Assembly (NCBI GenBank): GCA_030141605.1
Contig: JAQGDQ010000024.1
Coordinates: forward strand, 699,501-763,500
Direction of reading: 5' to 3'
Source of the DNA: Tubiluchus corallicola
Taxonomy: Eukaryota; Priapulida; Priapulimorpha; Priapulimorphida; Tubiluchidae
Length of the DNA: 64,000 nt
The translations under genes and the position numbers were made by a program. The notes below the pieces were generated by a model. That model did no database searches. It was not told the origin of the DNA and worked only from the letters and a program-made list of their open reading frames with translations. Numbering within the stretch: position 1 is the stretch's first letter; each line of letters opens with the position of its first letter. This document shows positions 35,300-48,690 of this stretch, one piece after another.

Positions 35300-38200
35300 T
35301 TCTGTCAACTCTCTGTATCTAATGTCACATAAGTGAATGTAAAGTGGGTGCAGAGTTTACCAAGTGGTAGCTGTATTGTAGTGACTCTAATTCCTGTGTG
35401 CTAGATAGTTTTTAAACCCACAAAGTTCGTTCAAATTGTTTTTCAGCTTCTCAAATTTGCAAATATCAGAGTAGTACCTCAACAACTAAGAGTGTTAATA
35501 TACTACTAAAATCGGTCAGCAACTTATGTTTGTGTTATATGTGATAATGACTGTACATATTAATAAATACTCATTGTAAATAAATTGCACTCTTCATTTG
35601 TAATTACTGGTGATTACAAGAAGATCAGAAAACAGCTTGACAAAAGTTAGTTTGACGTTTTCACTTGTGATTTTTGCCATATGACAAGAATTAGAAGACA
35701 AAGGCCTAGCAATGTGTCACTACCTTAAAAATCATCCCACATGCAATTTTAATTTATTTGCAAATAGAAATCAACTTTTCTATTTTCGGCACATGTGTGG
35801 CACAAAATGAAATGTATAGAGACAGCATTTGTTGATTCTGCATTTATTTGCACTGCGCCAAGCATACTATACACAAAAAATGTATTTACTGCTTTACAAG
35901 TAGTAAAATGCCTAATAACTAGACTTGAAGTCAAGTCAGATACGTAACTACATGAGCGTACAAAAAAATCGTCTGCACTCACACTGAGGTACAAAAGCAA
36001 CTTATGACTTGTATGTAAACAAATCTGCGCACACAGTTTATGTGTACCGAGTAATCTCAGTTAGACAAAATGATGTCATTTACATCGTTTTGGCGAACGA
36101 AGTTTAGAGTCAAATTGAGATTGCTTGGTACAGCAAGTGTTTGTATAGTACAATATACACTTAAAGACAAGACACAAAAATGTGCTCTATAATACGAGAC
36201 ACTTTGGAATAAGTCTAAATGAGGTACACGAGTTTACAAGATTTGAGGTAAAAGTATGACCTTCCCTGAACTACAATTACAACCTGATTTTACCTGATTT
36301 TTCACTATTCAGGTAAATGACCTACACATTATTATAATAATATTATAATTATGGTTTGAAACACCTATTTGTTTAAAAATTGTTTCAAGCAGATTTTAGT
36401 TATATATCCAGCAGACACACATACACACACCGGGTAACTTGCAACATGGCTAGACAATATAATACGATAATTATTTAAGTATTGCCAGCAGAGGATACAT
36501 TCCACAAAACATATTATACACAGTAAGATACATAGACCCATTTTATACAATTATGTATCTGTAATAAATGTTCAAAGTAAAATTGTCTAACAATACAGAG
36601 CAGGATTATTATATCATAGCTTCTATATCATAACCTGGATATTGAGCTCCCATAACGGCTATACTTACAGAAGACTATTTCTTCCATTAATAGTAAAACA
36701 GTTCCAAAATGATTATGCGATTTGGATCATTTCGATGTAAACTTTAAATAGATTATCACCAGGAAAATTACACACTTATAGATAGTATAAATTAACATGA
36801 ACAAAAAAATCAAATAAAATTTATCGTTAACAACTATATCAATAAACGCAACTTAAATAAATTCATGATTCAACGTCGTAAATTTAGAATAAACACGTAC
36901 AAAACAGCCATATCAAAATCTAATGAATATACAGTTAATTAACCTTGCTTACTATCACATGCCCCCACAGTGTTTTATAAGTTTGTAGGTTCTATAAACA
37001 GGAATGTGACTTTGTCAAAACCCAACAGGGTAATGAAGACATGCCAACTGATGCTGTTTTCTTACAACGGATATAACTGGGCATTTTAAAAGATAATTTT
37101 CGTATGTAAAAGTGAGAAACTTTCTAAAGGTAAAATACAACATAGTGTTACTTATTTTTCATTAACTGGTTTGTCTCACTACAAATTTACTATACAACAC
37201 TTATCTAGTGCACAAAAAGCTGGTAAAAGTTCACAAAGTAAAAAAAACTAGCATTTGATGATCATTCAGCCATAATTACATTAAATACGAACTTGACTTT
37301 TCTTAAACAATGAATTAGAGGTGCTCATAATAGTTTAGAAAATTATAATTCAAAACATAATTTAAGGAACTATTATTTATTTACCCGTACATTTATAGTA
37401 CTTCATATAGAGACGAAATTTATGAGATAGCAGTGAGGTTTTAGTTACACGAAGGTAGAGTTAACGCACTCCTTAAATTGGGTTCACTTTTTCTGACGTT
37501 AAAATATTGTACAAAAAACAAAGGATCCATCAAAGTAAGCAGCCTCATTGATGAATCACTAACATACGACTGACGTTGGGTTGCTGCAACAAGTTATTTC
37601 TATTCACTAGTTTTGCATTATTTATTATATTCATAATTTTATTAAACTACACACCGACACTACATGTACAAAAAGCTGATACGGTTATATAATTTACAAT
37701 GCAAATACTGTAATGTATGTTAGCATGTTTTTGATTAACTAACAGTCACCTTAAAACGCTGACTTTCAATGTATTGTGTACAGACGGCTTGTGAAAGGTT
37801 CATGAACAATAAGGATACAAACGACTTTCACCGCTTCACAACAGCAATCTACACAAAATACATTTAATACACAATACAATGCCCATTTATGCACTGGGAC
37901 AAAAAAGCGACCTGAATACAATACCCATTTTTATGAGGCCAAGTTTTCTTCTAACTGCACAAATCAACTCATAATATGATCAGAAATGTAGTAGGCCAAT
38001 AAAAAGACTTTGCACTTTTAGCATGACTAGTACAAAGGCTTTTTGTAATTCTTGCGAATGTTGATATTACTTGTACACTTATTTAGGTACCCATCCCGGT
38101 ACGTAAACAATAAAGCTTGCTTTCCCTGTAAACGGAAATGGAAGATTGAATGATTTTCACATTTTTAGTTAATCATGTAGATTAGAAAAATCAGGCAGCA

Positions 38201-38583
38201 CCGACAGCATCTTTTACAATTAGGCTTATTCTTTTCATTTCTACTAGCATTTGTAAAGCTGCAGAAACACCAGACGAATGCACCACCCATCTCATGACGA
38301 ATGCACCACCCATCTCAAGGTCTTTTTTCTTATCAACCAAAACTGTGCAGTCTGCAGACTAACAAGTGATGATAAACATGTAGCAAATTAATGAGAACTG
38401 TCTTCATTGCACCCCTTTGCGAAAACACAGGCAGTGTGCATGGTGTATATAACTACCAGCACTATCTCTTGAAGTAGCACAGATGATAAAGCACAAACAC
38501 AGTTCATATGTACAGGTGACAATCAGAATTGAGCTAGGAATTTTCTTTTCAACCAGTGTGCAAATCCAACTCCAACTTTCGGG
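35300..38583. other. Convergent intergenic region and ZFHX 3'UTR territory
   Basis: This lies between the end of gene B (plus) and the stop of the ZFHX-type exon (minus). No coding exon is seen. The right part should hold the ZFHX 3'UTR. Several TTTATT hexamers (AATAAA on the minus strand), for example at 37621-37626, are candidate poly(A) signals, but none stands out. A doubled TACCTGATTT occurs near 36290 and a CA-type run near 36418-36430. Confidence 0.5.
38273..38318. repeat. 23-bp tandem duplication in probable ZFHX 3'UTR
   Basis: GACGAATGCACCACCCATCT plus CAT (38273-38295) is followed directly by the same unit with one change in the last base (38296-38318). It lies about 270 bp past the ZFHX stop, so it is likely to be transcribed in the 3'UTR. 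Confidence 0.9.
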
Positions 38584-39146
38584 TTAACTGAGACCATTTG
38601 TTGCTGGAATGGGGTTGTTACCGGAACATGCTAGATTGTGTGACAGTGATGAGGTAGGGGTGTATTCTTTCACAAGCTTACTTTGCTTATTTTCCATTTC
38701 ACCATTTTGCACATTCCTCACGTGAGATTCCAGCTTACAGTGAAACTCGTACTCCTGCTGTGTTGAGTAGGTGTCATTACAAACCTCGCACTTGTAATGA
38801 CTTTGCACAAGTGTCAGAATGTTGCTCCTGTCATTCGGGGCTTGTCCCGGAAAGCAAACTGACATCTGGTGGTTGTTGCACAAATGTTCGGTAGGAAAAA
38901 CTAGGTGGCATTTTTTACACACGAAACCCACCTCTGTTTCATGATGAACGGTGACGTCACAATCGCGCTCCGGGATCACCCGACGCAGGTCAGAAATTGA
39001 ACGGCCGTCTTGAGTGAAGCGTGCTGTATGTGCTGTGCCCCCGGCCAATTTGTTGCCTATATCCTGAAGTGCAGAAGCAGGTATTTGCAGCATGTTTAAT
39101 GGCGTCCCATATGTCAACGGATCATAAGCTAACAGTCCCCCTGTAC
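38584..39146 (-). CDS. ZFHX: Last coding exon of a ZFHX3/ZFHX4/zfh2-type zinc-finger homeobox gene (partial)
   Basis: This is the 3' coding exon of a large nuclear transcription factor. The minus-strand acceptor TTGCTTTGTTTCAG ends at 39147. The exon opens in phase 1 and runs 186 full codons to a stop at 38584. The segment begins with LLAYDPLTYGTPLNMLQIPA, which I recall as characteristic of invertebrate zfh2-like C-termini. TQDGRSISDLRR follows. Then come two atypical fingers: VGFVCKKCHLVFPTEHLCNN-H...C (the counterpart of the human ZFHX3 C-terminal KLVCRKCQAGF finger, with CFPGQ matching CFFGQ) and HYKCEVCNDTYSTQQEYEFH-C-x3-SH (the counterpart of YHCLACESAL...LESALH). The Ser-rich tail is short. 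Homeodomain exons must lie at higher coordinates, and I did not find them in the window. It is convergent with SLC22 gene B. Confidence 0.8.
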
Positions 39147-42100
39147 CTGAAACAAAGCAACACATCATGAATTCCAACTGAATTACAAAGAAAATTTTTT
39201 GCAGAGTTTTCACACAGTTTGGTCAAAAAGACTCAATGAACTTTTATAATGGAAAACCAACGCGTATTTCTGATAACAAAGTACTGATACTTCTGTTGAA
39301 AAAAGATCCAGTTTTAGTGCAAAATCAGAAGAGAAAATGGTCCTATTTTGGGGAAATCTTCAAAAACCTGCAACTGACTGCATGATATCAGATGGATGCG
39401 ATCAATTTTTTTTTGAAAACCTTCAAAAACCAAGTTTTGTATTTTAAGCACTGATTACAGGATGCCTAATAGAATTATGTACTTATGTACTAGAGTAGCC
39501 TCAATAGACCTACAAAACAGCATCCAACAGGATAAATCATTGCTATTGCTATACTATTTAATAAATAACAAAAAATATTGTTTATGCTGCCTGTCGTTAA
39601 GCTCAAAGGCTTGGAACAACGTCGAAGCAGACCTAGCTTAGCACAGCCACACTACTTATACCTTGGAGGAACCCATATTCCACTGATGATCACAAAATTA
39701 TGAAGAAGAATTATGCATAGCCACCATAATTACTCATTATTTTTTATGCTTGCAATCTTTGGAAAACAACTTATTTATTGAGTATAGAAATTGCACAAAT
39801 TCTCAAAGTAGTGCATGGTAATGACGCAGAACAATCTTCTACTTTATCATGATTAGCAAACACAGTTCAACACATGGCAGTCTACACATAAAAGATTAGT
39901 AGTTAAGCATTTTCCTTTTCATTTCATACTCAAACTGTGGAATAAAAACCCATGTTGTGGAATAAAAGTGTATTACACTACATTTTAAAATACATTCACA
40001 TTAAAATCTTTAAGCAAAATTCAAACAAAATACTCTTTTGTAAGAAGAAACATTTCAGTGCTGCACTGCACATCAATATACACAACTATTCACTGACAGT
40101 TTGTCTGCAGAAGTATACTTTGCATAAGCAAATTTTCTTAACACATTATGCTGGCATTGAGACATCATTATGCAAAAGCTACCCATTACTTCCCACCTCT
40201 AATGGCTGCGGCTTCATGCCACTGTCCCACCGACTTTCAAACACTTCCACATTGCAGGCATTATGTATTACAAATTCTTATCAATAATCTATTATCATAC
40301 TGAGCTCCCGCCTTTAGGAACACCCAGTGTTACGTAACCATGACAATTGAACCATTTATCGCCTGCACACATTACTTGCTAGGCACATGCTGCCACCTTT
40401 CGGTTAGGAATAAAACTGCAACACTTGATTTTGTTTGCTTAAAATCTGCTGAATACATAACTTAACATGACATTACAGCCTTGTAAAGCTATAGGCTGAT
40501 TTACATGGGCTCATTTTACGTAATTACGGGCGGAAAGAGTTAACACAGTAAAATGGAGATGTTTGAATATGTGGTGGTGAATTTCATTTAAAAGGAAAAA
40601 ATCTGCATGCATATTAATAGACGATGTTTGGACGGCAAACGAACAGAGACGCCATTTTATCGCGTTGAATTATTTCAATTGACTGTCATTGAACGCATGA
40701 TCGCTTGACACTCAAGCAAATTTACACAACTCACAAAAGAAATTTATAATGCAGTTAAATGCACATACCATGCTGTCTTTGACTTGTGAGGTTCAATAAC
40801 TTTGAATTAAATCAGGTATACAAGCCTACCGAGTTCTAGGCCTAAAAGCCATTGGATAGAGAATTTAACTAAGCTTCATCAAAAACGCAAGGCTTCCCTA
40901 TTCTTAAGTGTTTAGAGAAGTTTATTCGAGAGAAGTTAAAAATAAGAGTGTAATAAAAAGAAGAACTAGAAAAAGTACAAATAGTCGATGGTGCCTCTAT
41001 TGCTTTATAATAATCTTTTATTTATGAAGAAAAGTACGAAATGTTATTCTGGATAGCCACAGTGTAATTAGCGGCAGCTGAATTTGTCCTTTAAAAACTC
41101 CTTGGTCAGATTGTTTAATTCAAATGTAGGTACGTGAAACACTCAACCAGAATGAAATACTGTGCGAGAATGAGCTAATGAAGCCAGGTAAATCAACTGA
41201 ATATCCATTTACCACAAGTATGTTGTGATTTAGTCGCTTGCAAACAAGTACCACGTGTTTTGTTTTGACCTTTCCAAGGCCGCGGTGCACGTGGATGCGA
41301 CTGGCGCGCGACGGAGGCCGGAAGGATCTTGAAATGACCCACGCTAAACTGCAAGTCATATACGGTGCGACAATCTTTTCCTGTAAATGCATGTATCTAT
41401 TATTCATGGAACGAGAAAGACACAGGATAATAAAATCCACAACGAATCATTGTTCTATGTATGCATTCTCAGCGTATTGATTTCAGACGGTGAATTTTTA
41501 CCCTGCAAATAAGGCATGGCACTAATGAAAAGCTCGACTAATAACAGCAGCAGCCAGTATACGCAATTCTGCTTAATCAGTTCTACGGCACTAATTGCAA
41601 TCTGTCGCATCCACTTGCAGCTGGGGGGTGGGCTGGGCAGTGGTGAGAGGAGAACACGGGACAGCGGTGCCAAAATACATGTATGCCAAATATAAAAAAA
41701 TATGCGCGCCTAAATACTGAGCAAAAATAATGCGTAATAACCATGACAGTTCTAAACTGATTCCTAGGAAGACGCAAGGCGCCACAACGTTTTGCTGTGC
41801 AGTATGTGGCATTGTAATCAGTATACAAACATAGAAGTGAACAAATAAAAAATCAACTGCTCTGTATATTAATATTGTTGTAAACACAAAGACAGTCAGA
41901 TTTCTTACAGATACATAACATTTGTCGGTCAAATTTTGTCATCCAACAAGAATCACAGTCGCTTGAAAAGGTTGCTCACAATTTTCTAAGCATTTCGATG
42001 ATGCCGACGCTAGATTGCAGGACGAATTTCAGTGCATCTGTGATTCTGCATCTTAATTCATTACGTTTGTAACAGCAAAAAAGACTCTAATTCTTTACTT

Positions 42101-42695
42101 CTTTTTTATATGTACATTGAATCGCTTTTATAAACAAGAAAAAGAACCAAGAAATAAGCATACAAAAAAGAAGGCTCCGTAAAAGGCCATAATTATCTCT
42201 ACTAGCTATAATAATATAATAACCACATAATATCAAAATTGTATCCAACTTGCATCATTTAATATGACAGTGTATGCACTCATTTCAGCTTGGAATTCAA
42301 TACCGGATTATAAGGCACAATGAATTCTGATATCACCAACGGAAAGCTCCAACAACTGGCAAAATGGTTTCCTATATGCACTTAATACAAATATAAACCA
42401 TTTAATTACCATACGCCCGTTTTAAAGATTTCTAGCATTTTCGGAAAAGAGACATATGACCTCTAGCAGAGGGAAACCCAAGGAAGGGATTCAGCCTGCG
42501 AGTCACAAACTTTCAATGGACACGTGCTGATACGCAGAAAAATCGGGCAGAGAACTAACTGTTCAAAGGCGCAAACATTAATTAAGTACTACGAGAATCT
42601 TTGCTAGCAAAAATCAAAACAAAAAGCGCTTTTTAATAAAAAGCTGCAAGTTCTTAAGCGGATCATGCGCGGTACTGCGCATCCGATATACCAGA

Positions 42696-42707
42696 CCGCC
42701 CCCTGGC
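42696..42707 (-). promoter_or_regulatory. CTCF-like motif (minus-strand GCCAGGGGGCGG)
   Basis: CCGCCCCCTGGC on the plus strand reads GCCAGGGGGCGG on the minus strand, close to the vertebrate CTCF core CCAGGGGGCGC. It sits in a locally GC-richer patch (GTACTGCGCATCCG just before it) in the ZFHX upstream territory. It is supported by the motif only. Confidence 0.3.
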
Positions 42708-44246
42708 AAAATGGCAGCGTTCCCTGCATCAGCTTCTATTAATTGCGATGCTGTATAAATTGGACAGCGATTAATTAGAGCCTGCGTCATCCACTATCAT
42801 GTTACTGACGCATTGTCGTAGAGACAGCTTCTTCTTGTACAGCAGAAGCTATAGAGATCATTAACAATGAGCTGTGTTTAATCTTATGCCGGCCTGTGCA
42901 ATAATTAATATTTGTGTTACTCAACATAATAACAGCGCTTTGGGGCGTCGCGTTTTGCCAACGCTTTCCCCACAGCAATGCTGGCACAGAAAAACTGCCA
43001 AATCTGAGAATTCCTCTGAAATGAGAAAGTGCAAAAAATGAGAAAAGACAAATTGCCTGGAAAAAACGTTTGCTATCTACTAGATTAACATTATTAACAC
43101 TTAGAATTAACGCGTCGTCCCTCCTACAATAACGGCAAATCAGGGCTAACTACCCTGACATGTATGTAATGAAGGTGTTTGCAAGCTGAATTATGAACAT
43201 TTTCTACTTTTAACCGCTTGAGAACCTACGTTGATAGTGGCACCTATGTTATAATGGCTCTATCTATACTGTTCTGCTGTAACTTAAACTATTCCTAAAT
43301 CTGGTTAAAATACAGCTATAACGATAGGAATTTCATTGAAAATCGGCACTTCCCTTAAGGGTACCTAAACTTTAATTTAAAATTGTAGGAACTTCTAAAA
43401 ACAATCTTACGCAGACATATTTATATCAATGTTTTAAAATGTTCTTTCACTGCAACTTGTACACATAATTCGAGTTGCCCACTCATTGTCAGCTAAAACT
43501 GAACACATCACCAATTATAATTGCTTTGGAAAATCAGCGCTCTAACTATTATGCGAAGAAATTTCTCTCGGCACCCCGTCAAACAGAATTAATCTGATGC
43601 TAATTTCGTCTTACAGCGCATTAGATAAAATCGATGCTTTAAACGCTCTTCCCACAGACTACATGATCAATTTGACAGTTTAATGTAAAAACTGCTCGCT
43701 AAAATAAACTACTTAATCAGTAGCAAATACTTCGCAAGAATGCCAGAAAAACCCACCTAAGTTACACAAGCATTTAAAGAGAAAACATACGAAACTGGCT
43801 TCAGCTCGAGTGTTCTTCGTATATTTTCCAATGAACAAAACTGGTACATAATCAAGAAACCATTTTGTTTAAAAAGAAGTTAAAAAGAAGAAGAACACAT
43901 GGAAAAGTGTTCACCAAAATATTAAAATCATATTGTAAATAACTTTCAGATATTACGGATCGTTACAATCTACATTCATCCTCAGCAAGTTTATTATTAA
44001 AATGTTCTGCTAACAGAAAAATATTTACATTCAAACGTCACCTGTCCATTTATTGAAACCCGCAAGTACATCAAACTAGAACCTGATTCGATTATACTGT
44101 GTGTTCTGTTGCGTATGTAGGTTCTACACAACAAGCATTATAATCACATGACTTACAAAATTACATTAACATTCTAATAATTACGCTAATAAGTAATAAT
44201 TACATCAACATTCTAATACTCAGTACTAATTCTCTAATTCTAATAC

Positions 44247-44290
44247 TCTATATATGCAGTGAAGTTACTTACATGCACTGCATATATAGA
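44247..44290. repeat. 15-bp inverted repeat hairpin
   Basis: TCTATATATGCAGTG (44247-44261) and CACTGCATATATAGA (44276-44290) are perfect inverse complements around a 14-nt loop. The stem is shorter than a usual animal pre-miRNA, so I make no miRNA call. Confidence 0.85.
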
Positions 44291-45059
44291 TATGAGTGCT
44301 ATGTTAAGAACAATCATAGGCATATTATTAAGTTGCTTTATTTTACCTGTAGCAATTTTTTCTGCGTACTATATATAATGAGTTCTTATAAACAACTTAA
44401 TACAATACCTGATTATAGACCTGATTACGTCAATACTGATAAAGTTATACAATGTAGTGTTTGAAGACTGCCGTGTATTTGTGGGATTATAATTGTTCTC
44501 ATCAGTTGCTCGCGTCATCTCTAAGGACAGTGAAGGAAATTATAGTTGGACAGAGGCAGGACAATGCGCACGACAAATTACCTATCATTAACGATGTTTC
44601 CACATCGCCTGGGAGCGCACTGATAGCAGGTGAGATCCAGTATTAACACAGGTGTAATTAGAAAGTACTCATTCACGATATTCAGGTAATATACGTATCA
44701 TTACGGCTTCTTATTATCTCAATAACTCAGATCTATGGTGAGCTGCTCGCGCTCTGTCCACTGACGCAGTGTAATTGTTATATGGCTTCATTTGTTCTTA
44801 ATAATAAACAATTCGTATCTAATCAACTTCAGAATGAGGTTGATACATGTCTGACATCAAATTAAGTTTTCAATGTTGATGCGTTTTCATCTAAACCTAA
44901 AAGTAAATTTAGTAATGCTAGGACTAGTGTAAACTTATTTTAATAGAACAAGCTGTTTAAATCTCAGCGGACCTAATTTACTATTATATAATAGCTCTCG
45001 CCACGATGGCCCATTACATCGTGACTTCAATTCAAGATCGCTGCTCGCCTTTGGGCTTC

Positions 45060-45400
45060 ATGAGCAACAGGTACTATAATGGCGAATGCAGAAGGTTTCA
45101 GAAAGGCAAGAATGGACAAGCAACAACTGTTACAATGGTGGATCCTCGAACAAGCTACAATAACTAGTAACATCTACTACAAAGATGGACTCAGCAACGA
45201 GGACTTTAGCAATGAACACGCGACAGGTAGAATGGTGGCGGATCCAGAGAACGGACTTCAGCGATATCATTTTATTGAGCAAGCAACAGGTACGACAATG
45301 GCAAGAAACAGAAAAGAAGGTGATGGCTTCACAAACATACAAGAAAAAGAGCAGTGCTGGATCAAAAGCGCAGACCTCAGCAACACAACAAAACCTGCAG
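45060..45400 (+). repeat. Degenerate 50-60-bp minisatellite
   Basis: Units begin near 45063, 45113, 45165, 45215 and 45277, with a partial one near 45350. Shared blocks are GCAACAGGTACTATAATGG, GCAACAACTGTTACAATGGT, GCGACAGGTAGAATGGTGG and GCAACAGGTACGACAATGG. Each is followed by GGATCC- or GGATCA-type sequence and then GACTTCAGC or GACCTCAGCAAC. Units have drifted, but the order of blocks is kept. The array holds a 174-codon frame at 45079-45603 and overlapping frames on both strands, which I regard as by-products. Repeated W-W-x-I/W-W-R-I peptides reflect the DNA repeat. Confidence 0.65.
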
Positions 45401-48400
45401 TAAATGCAAAAGCGAATTCACTTCAATTCAATTTTTTAATGATCCGACATACGTATAAGAAAGAGGATCTGAAACTGAATGAAAGCAATTTTGTTATGAT
45501 ACATAATCTATACAAATGCAAATTTAAAAGTCGTCACAATTCAAAAGGCCCTGAACACTGTAGACAGCCAAAACATCGAGTAAAAAAATTTGAACCGATG
45601 TAAACTTAAACCTTATGTCTGTCAATTTAATGAGTAAATATGCGATTATCATCATATTCTGGAATTCACATCACCTTGTACAAGAGTACTAGGAAGATAT
45701 TTGTAAATGCTATTCAACAGCAGTACCCTTCCGCGTAAGCCATTTACAACAAAGCATTAGAAACGCATCAGCCCCCGTTTTTTCCATTGCAGACACAAGC
45801 AAACAAACGCAGGAAAAATATTATAAGTGTTACCACTCCTCAGACGTAGTTATAGATTTTCCATGTATAATTCTGCCGTCCCGGAATCGATCATCGTGGT
45901 AACCGGGCGATCACCCAACAGGAATCCGGTACCCGGCGTAGAGGGTGTTTGAATTAGAAAAAACGAGGCGGCTTCAGCACGGGAGTGCTGTAAGGTTGTC
46001 AACGTGAAGTGAGAGAAATGTGGTATGGAATTACTTCGCGAATCAATTTCAGGCCGATCATTTCCAAGTTAGGAAACGCGGAGTCTGGAATGTACCTGGA
46101 TGAGGGGCTGTTAGGTTCAATGACTAATTCGCTGCTCTTTGTAATTCCAAAAAAGGAAACCAGGGAGGGGAAAACTAACTCAAGTCAAGGAGTAAGCTCA
46201 GCAAATTCCTATGAACTCATTTATTTAACTCAATGATCTTTAGAATAGAATAAAATAGCAGTTTTGCCAGTGTTACTTGGATCGTTTGAAACAACGTTAG
46301 TTGGAGAAATTAGTTATAACAGCGTTTAATTAGTAGACAACTGACTCAAACTATTTACGATTACAGTTTAAGTGTTCGGTAATTTCACTTAGAAATTTAA
46401 TACACAAACCGAATACAATGACTTTTATAAAATCGTGAAAGTAAACACGTGTGGGCAATTTTTTGCAAGGAAGCCAGTGTCGTTTCGATCCACCAATGAA
46501 ATCAGCGGAATGAGGACGATCAGCTTCCAACCAGGAATCATCCTAAATGAGATAATACCTCATCAGTGTCTCTCTCTATCCCCGCTGTTGTATAAGCAGA
46601 ATCATTAAGCTGACTAACGAACCAAACTCATTAGAACTTCTTACAAAAACGACCCACAGCAATGACTGAGTAGGCATCAGAGAAGGGCATCCCATTAATT
46701 TTAGTATCCTTTAAAACAGCTAGAATCCAAATTTTACGGCTTTCGGGAGTCTGTCGTGTTCTCTCCAATCTAATTTAGGACAACTTTGTTAGAACAGGGA
46801 GCTGCCCATGCAGTGCGGTAAGTTTTAAACTCAACCAACTAAATTTAACTTTAGTAAGTCAGTTTAGGGTAATTGGGATAATTATGGTAAACATCGGTAT
46901 TATTATGGCATACATGTCACAATCTCATAAATATCGTCTACTAGTTTGCTAACTTATTTTCAATGCGCATCAGTGTCATGGAGTTACTGATTTCCTCTTG
47001 CCGTTATCGTTCCCGTTGTTGTAGCCGTTGGCTGGCAATGGCACGTCTCAGTCTTCGATGTTGAGGCTATCAACCAATGAACTGGCACATTATCGAAGTA
47101 GTTGAAATAAACGTAGCACTATTAGTTTGTTTAAAAAACTCTACATGGCGCTACGGACCCTGTGGCAAAACATGTAGTGACTAATGGTAGAAATACACCA
47201 AATGTATTCCTGAATAAGGTCAGTTAGAGGTTATAATGGAGATTAACATGAGAGGGCACCAAGACGTCATCATAAAAAATGCGCACAAAAAAGTAAAATT
47301 AAAGCAGAAGACTGAAACAGTTAAAATGCAAACTTATCGTGTTGACTAACCGATGCCTTCAAACATAAAAAATATGCAAAGCGTCATAACATGTCAGTGG
47401 GCGTGTAAGATAAGATCACCCACTTAAAAATGTAACATATTTGCATCTGTATCTTAGTTAAGCTTTGTTTTGTTTCTGCATCTTTTAATGTATACTAAGT
47501 AAGCAATACTGGTGATCCCAGACCATAGCCAAGTTCAAACGTCTTCGAATGGTTATCATTCGACAAATTCATCCATAAAGCTCAAATTGCGGCTCACAAA
47601 ATGCATCGAATCGACAAGTTTTTCTCGCTAAAACTATAAGCGATAGGAAAAAATTCCCTTTTAAATTTTACTTCTCAGTTATTGGCGCAGACAAAGACCT
47701 TCATTGGCTTTTTACTTCGGTTTTACCAAAAACTTTTCAAAGTGTCACAGAAAAATAATAAATCGGGGCCCCATAAAACAACCAAAACGCAGAACAAGAA
47801 CCGCAATCATTAAAAAACTAACAAGATATCCAGAATGTTTTTTTAGTCTGGCTTTTTTACACGCCCGAGTTAATGAATAAGAAAATAACACGTGCATGGA
47901 AAATCAGGTATCTGTGACAGGTGAAAACCACAGCAGTTACTCTATACAACTATTTACTTTTCATCACACGGTGCTATTAATGAATAAGTAGACGCAATTA
48001 TCACCTGTTTTTCATACGGCTTTGTTTAAAAGCCAGCACACTTGTTTTTTGTTTTGATTAGCTTGTGACAACACACGAATCTATTTTTCAGCGTTGTGTC
48101 AACATTGGCTCAATATGTTCATGTTCATTATAGTTTCATCATGTCTTCCCGTAATTACGTGTCAATTACTATTATGACAACGTTTATTTTTACGTATACG
48201 TATAATCACAACCTGTCGAATAATTAAAAACCTTTGGTATTCACTGAATAAAAAAATCGTCGAGTTAGCGTTACTGGGACACCTGCACCCGTACCTTATT
48301 TGGGGTCTGGTGACACACAGTTTAGGTGCGGTCAAACGAAAACCCACTCTCTCAAAATTCGGTTTCTTATTACTGTTTTTATAATGTAAAAGAGAGAGAG

Positions 48401-48609
48401 AGATTATACAATTTGATAGACAGACTATAATCCTGAAACTACGATATAATAAATAAATATCCGCGGAAATTTCAGACTCAAAATTAATGAGTAAAAAAAT
48501 TAATCGAATTAGTTAAAATCATTCTAGTCTGAGCGATCTAACACTGGAAATGCTGAATTAAGTTGGCCAGCTTTAAGAGATAAACTTTAGACTGCATTGA
48601 CCATTGCGC

Positions 48610-48690
48610 AATACAGTGACCTAGTGTCTAAGTCGACTGCCTTGTAAACAGAAGATGCTGGTTGAAAACCAGACTGCATTCCAACTTTTT
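48610..48690 (+). mobile_element. tRNA-like SINE head
   Basis: AGTGACCTAGTGTCTAAG (box A-like; compare tRNA TGGCCNAGTGG) is followed about 27 nt later by CTTGTAAACAGAAGATGCTG and GGTTGAAAACC (box B-like; compare GGTTCGANTCC). This is the head style of tRNA-derived SINEs. Mutated box B and the lack of an acceptor stem argue against a functional tRNA gene. A related head is at 61638-61700. Confidence 0.5.

Noticed and set aside
45079-45603. 174-codon plus-strand frame
   Set aside because: It coincides with drifted 50-60-bp repeat units, overlapping frames are open on both strands, and no family motif appears.
48610-48690. Functional tRNA gene
   Set aside because: Box B is mutated and there is no acceptor stem. 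It fits a SINE head better.
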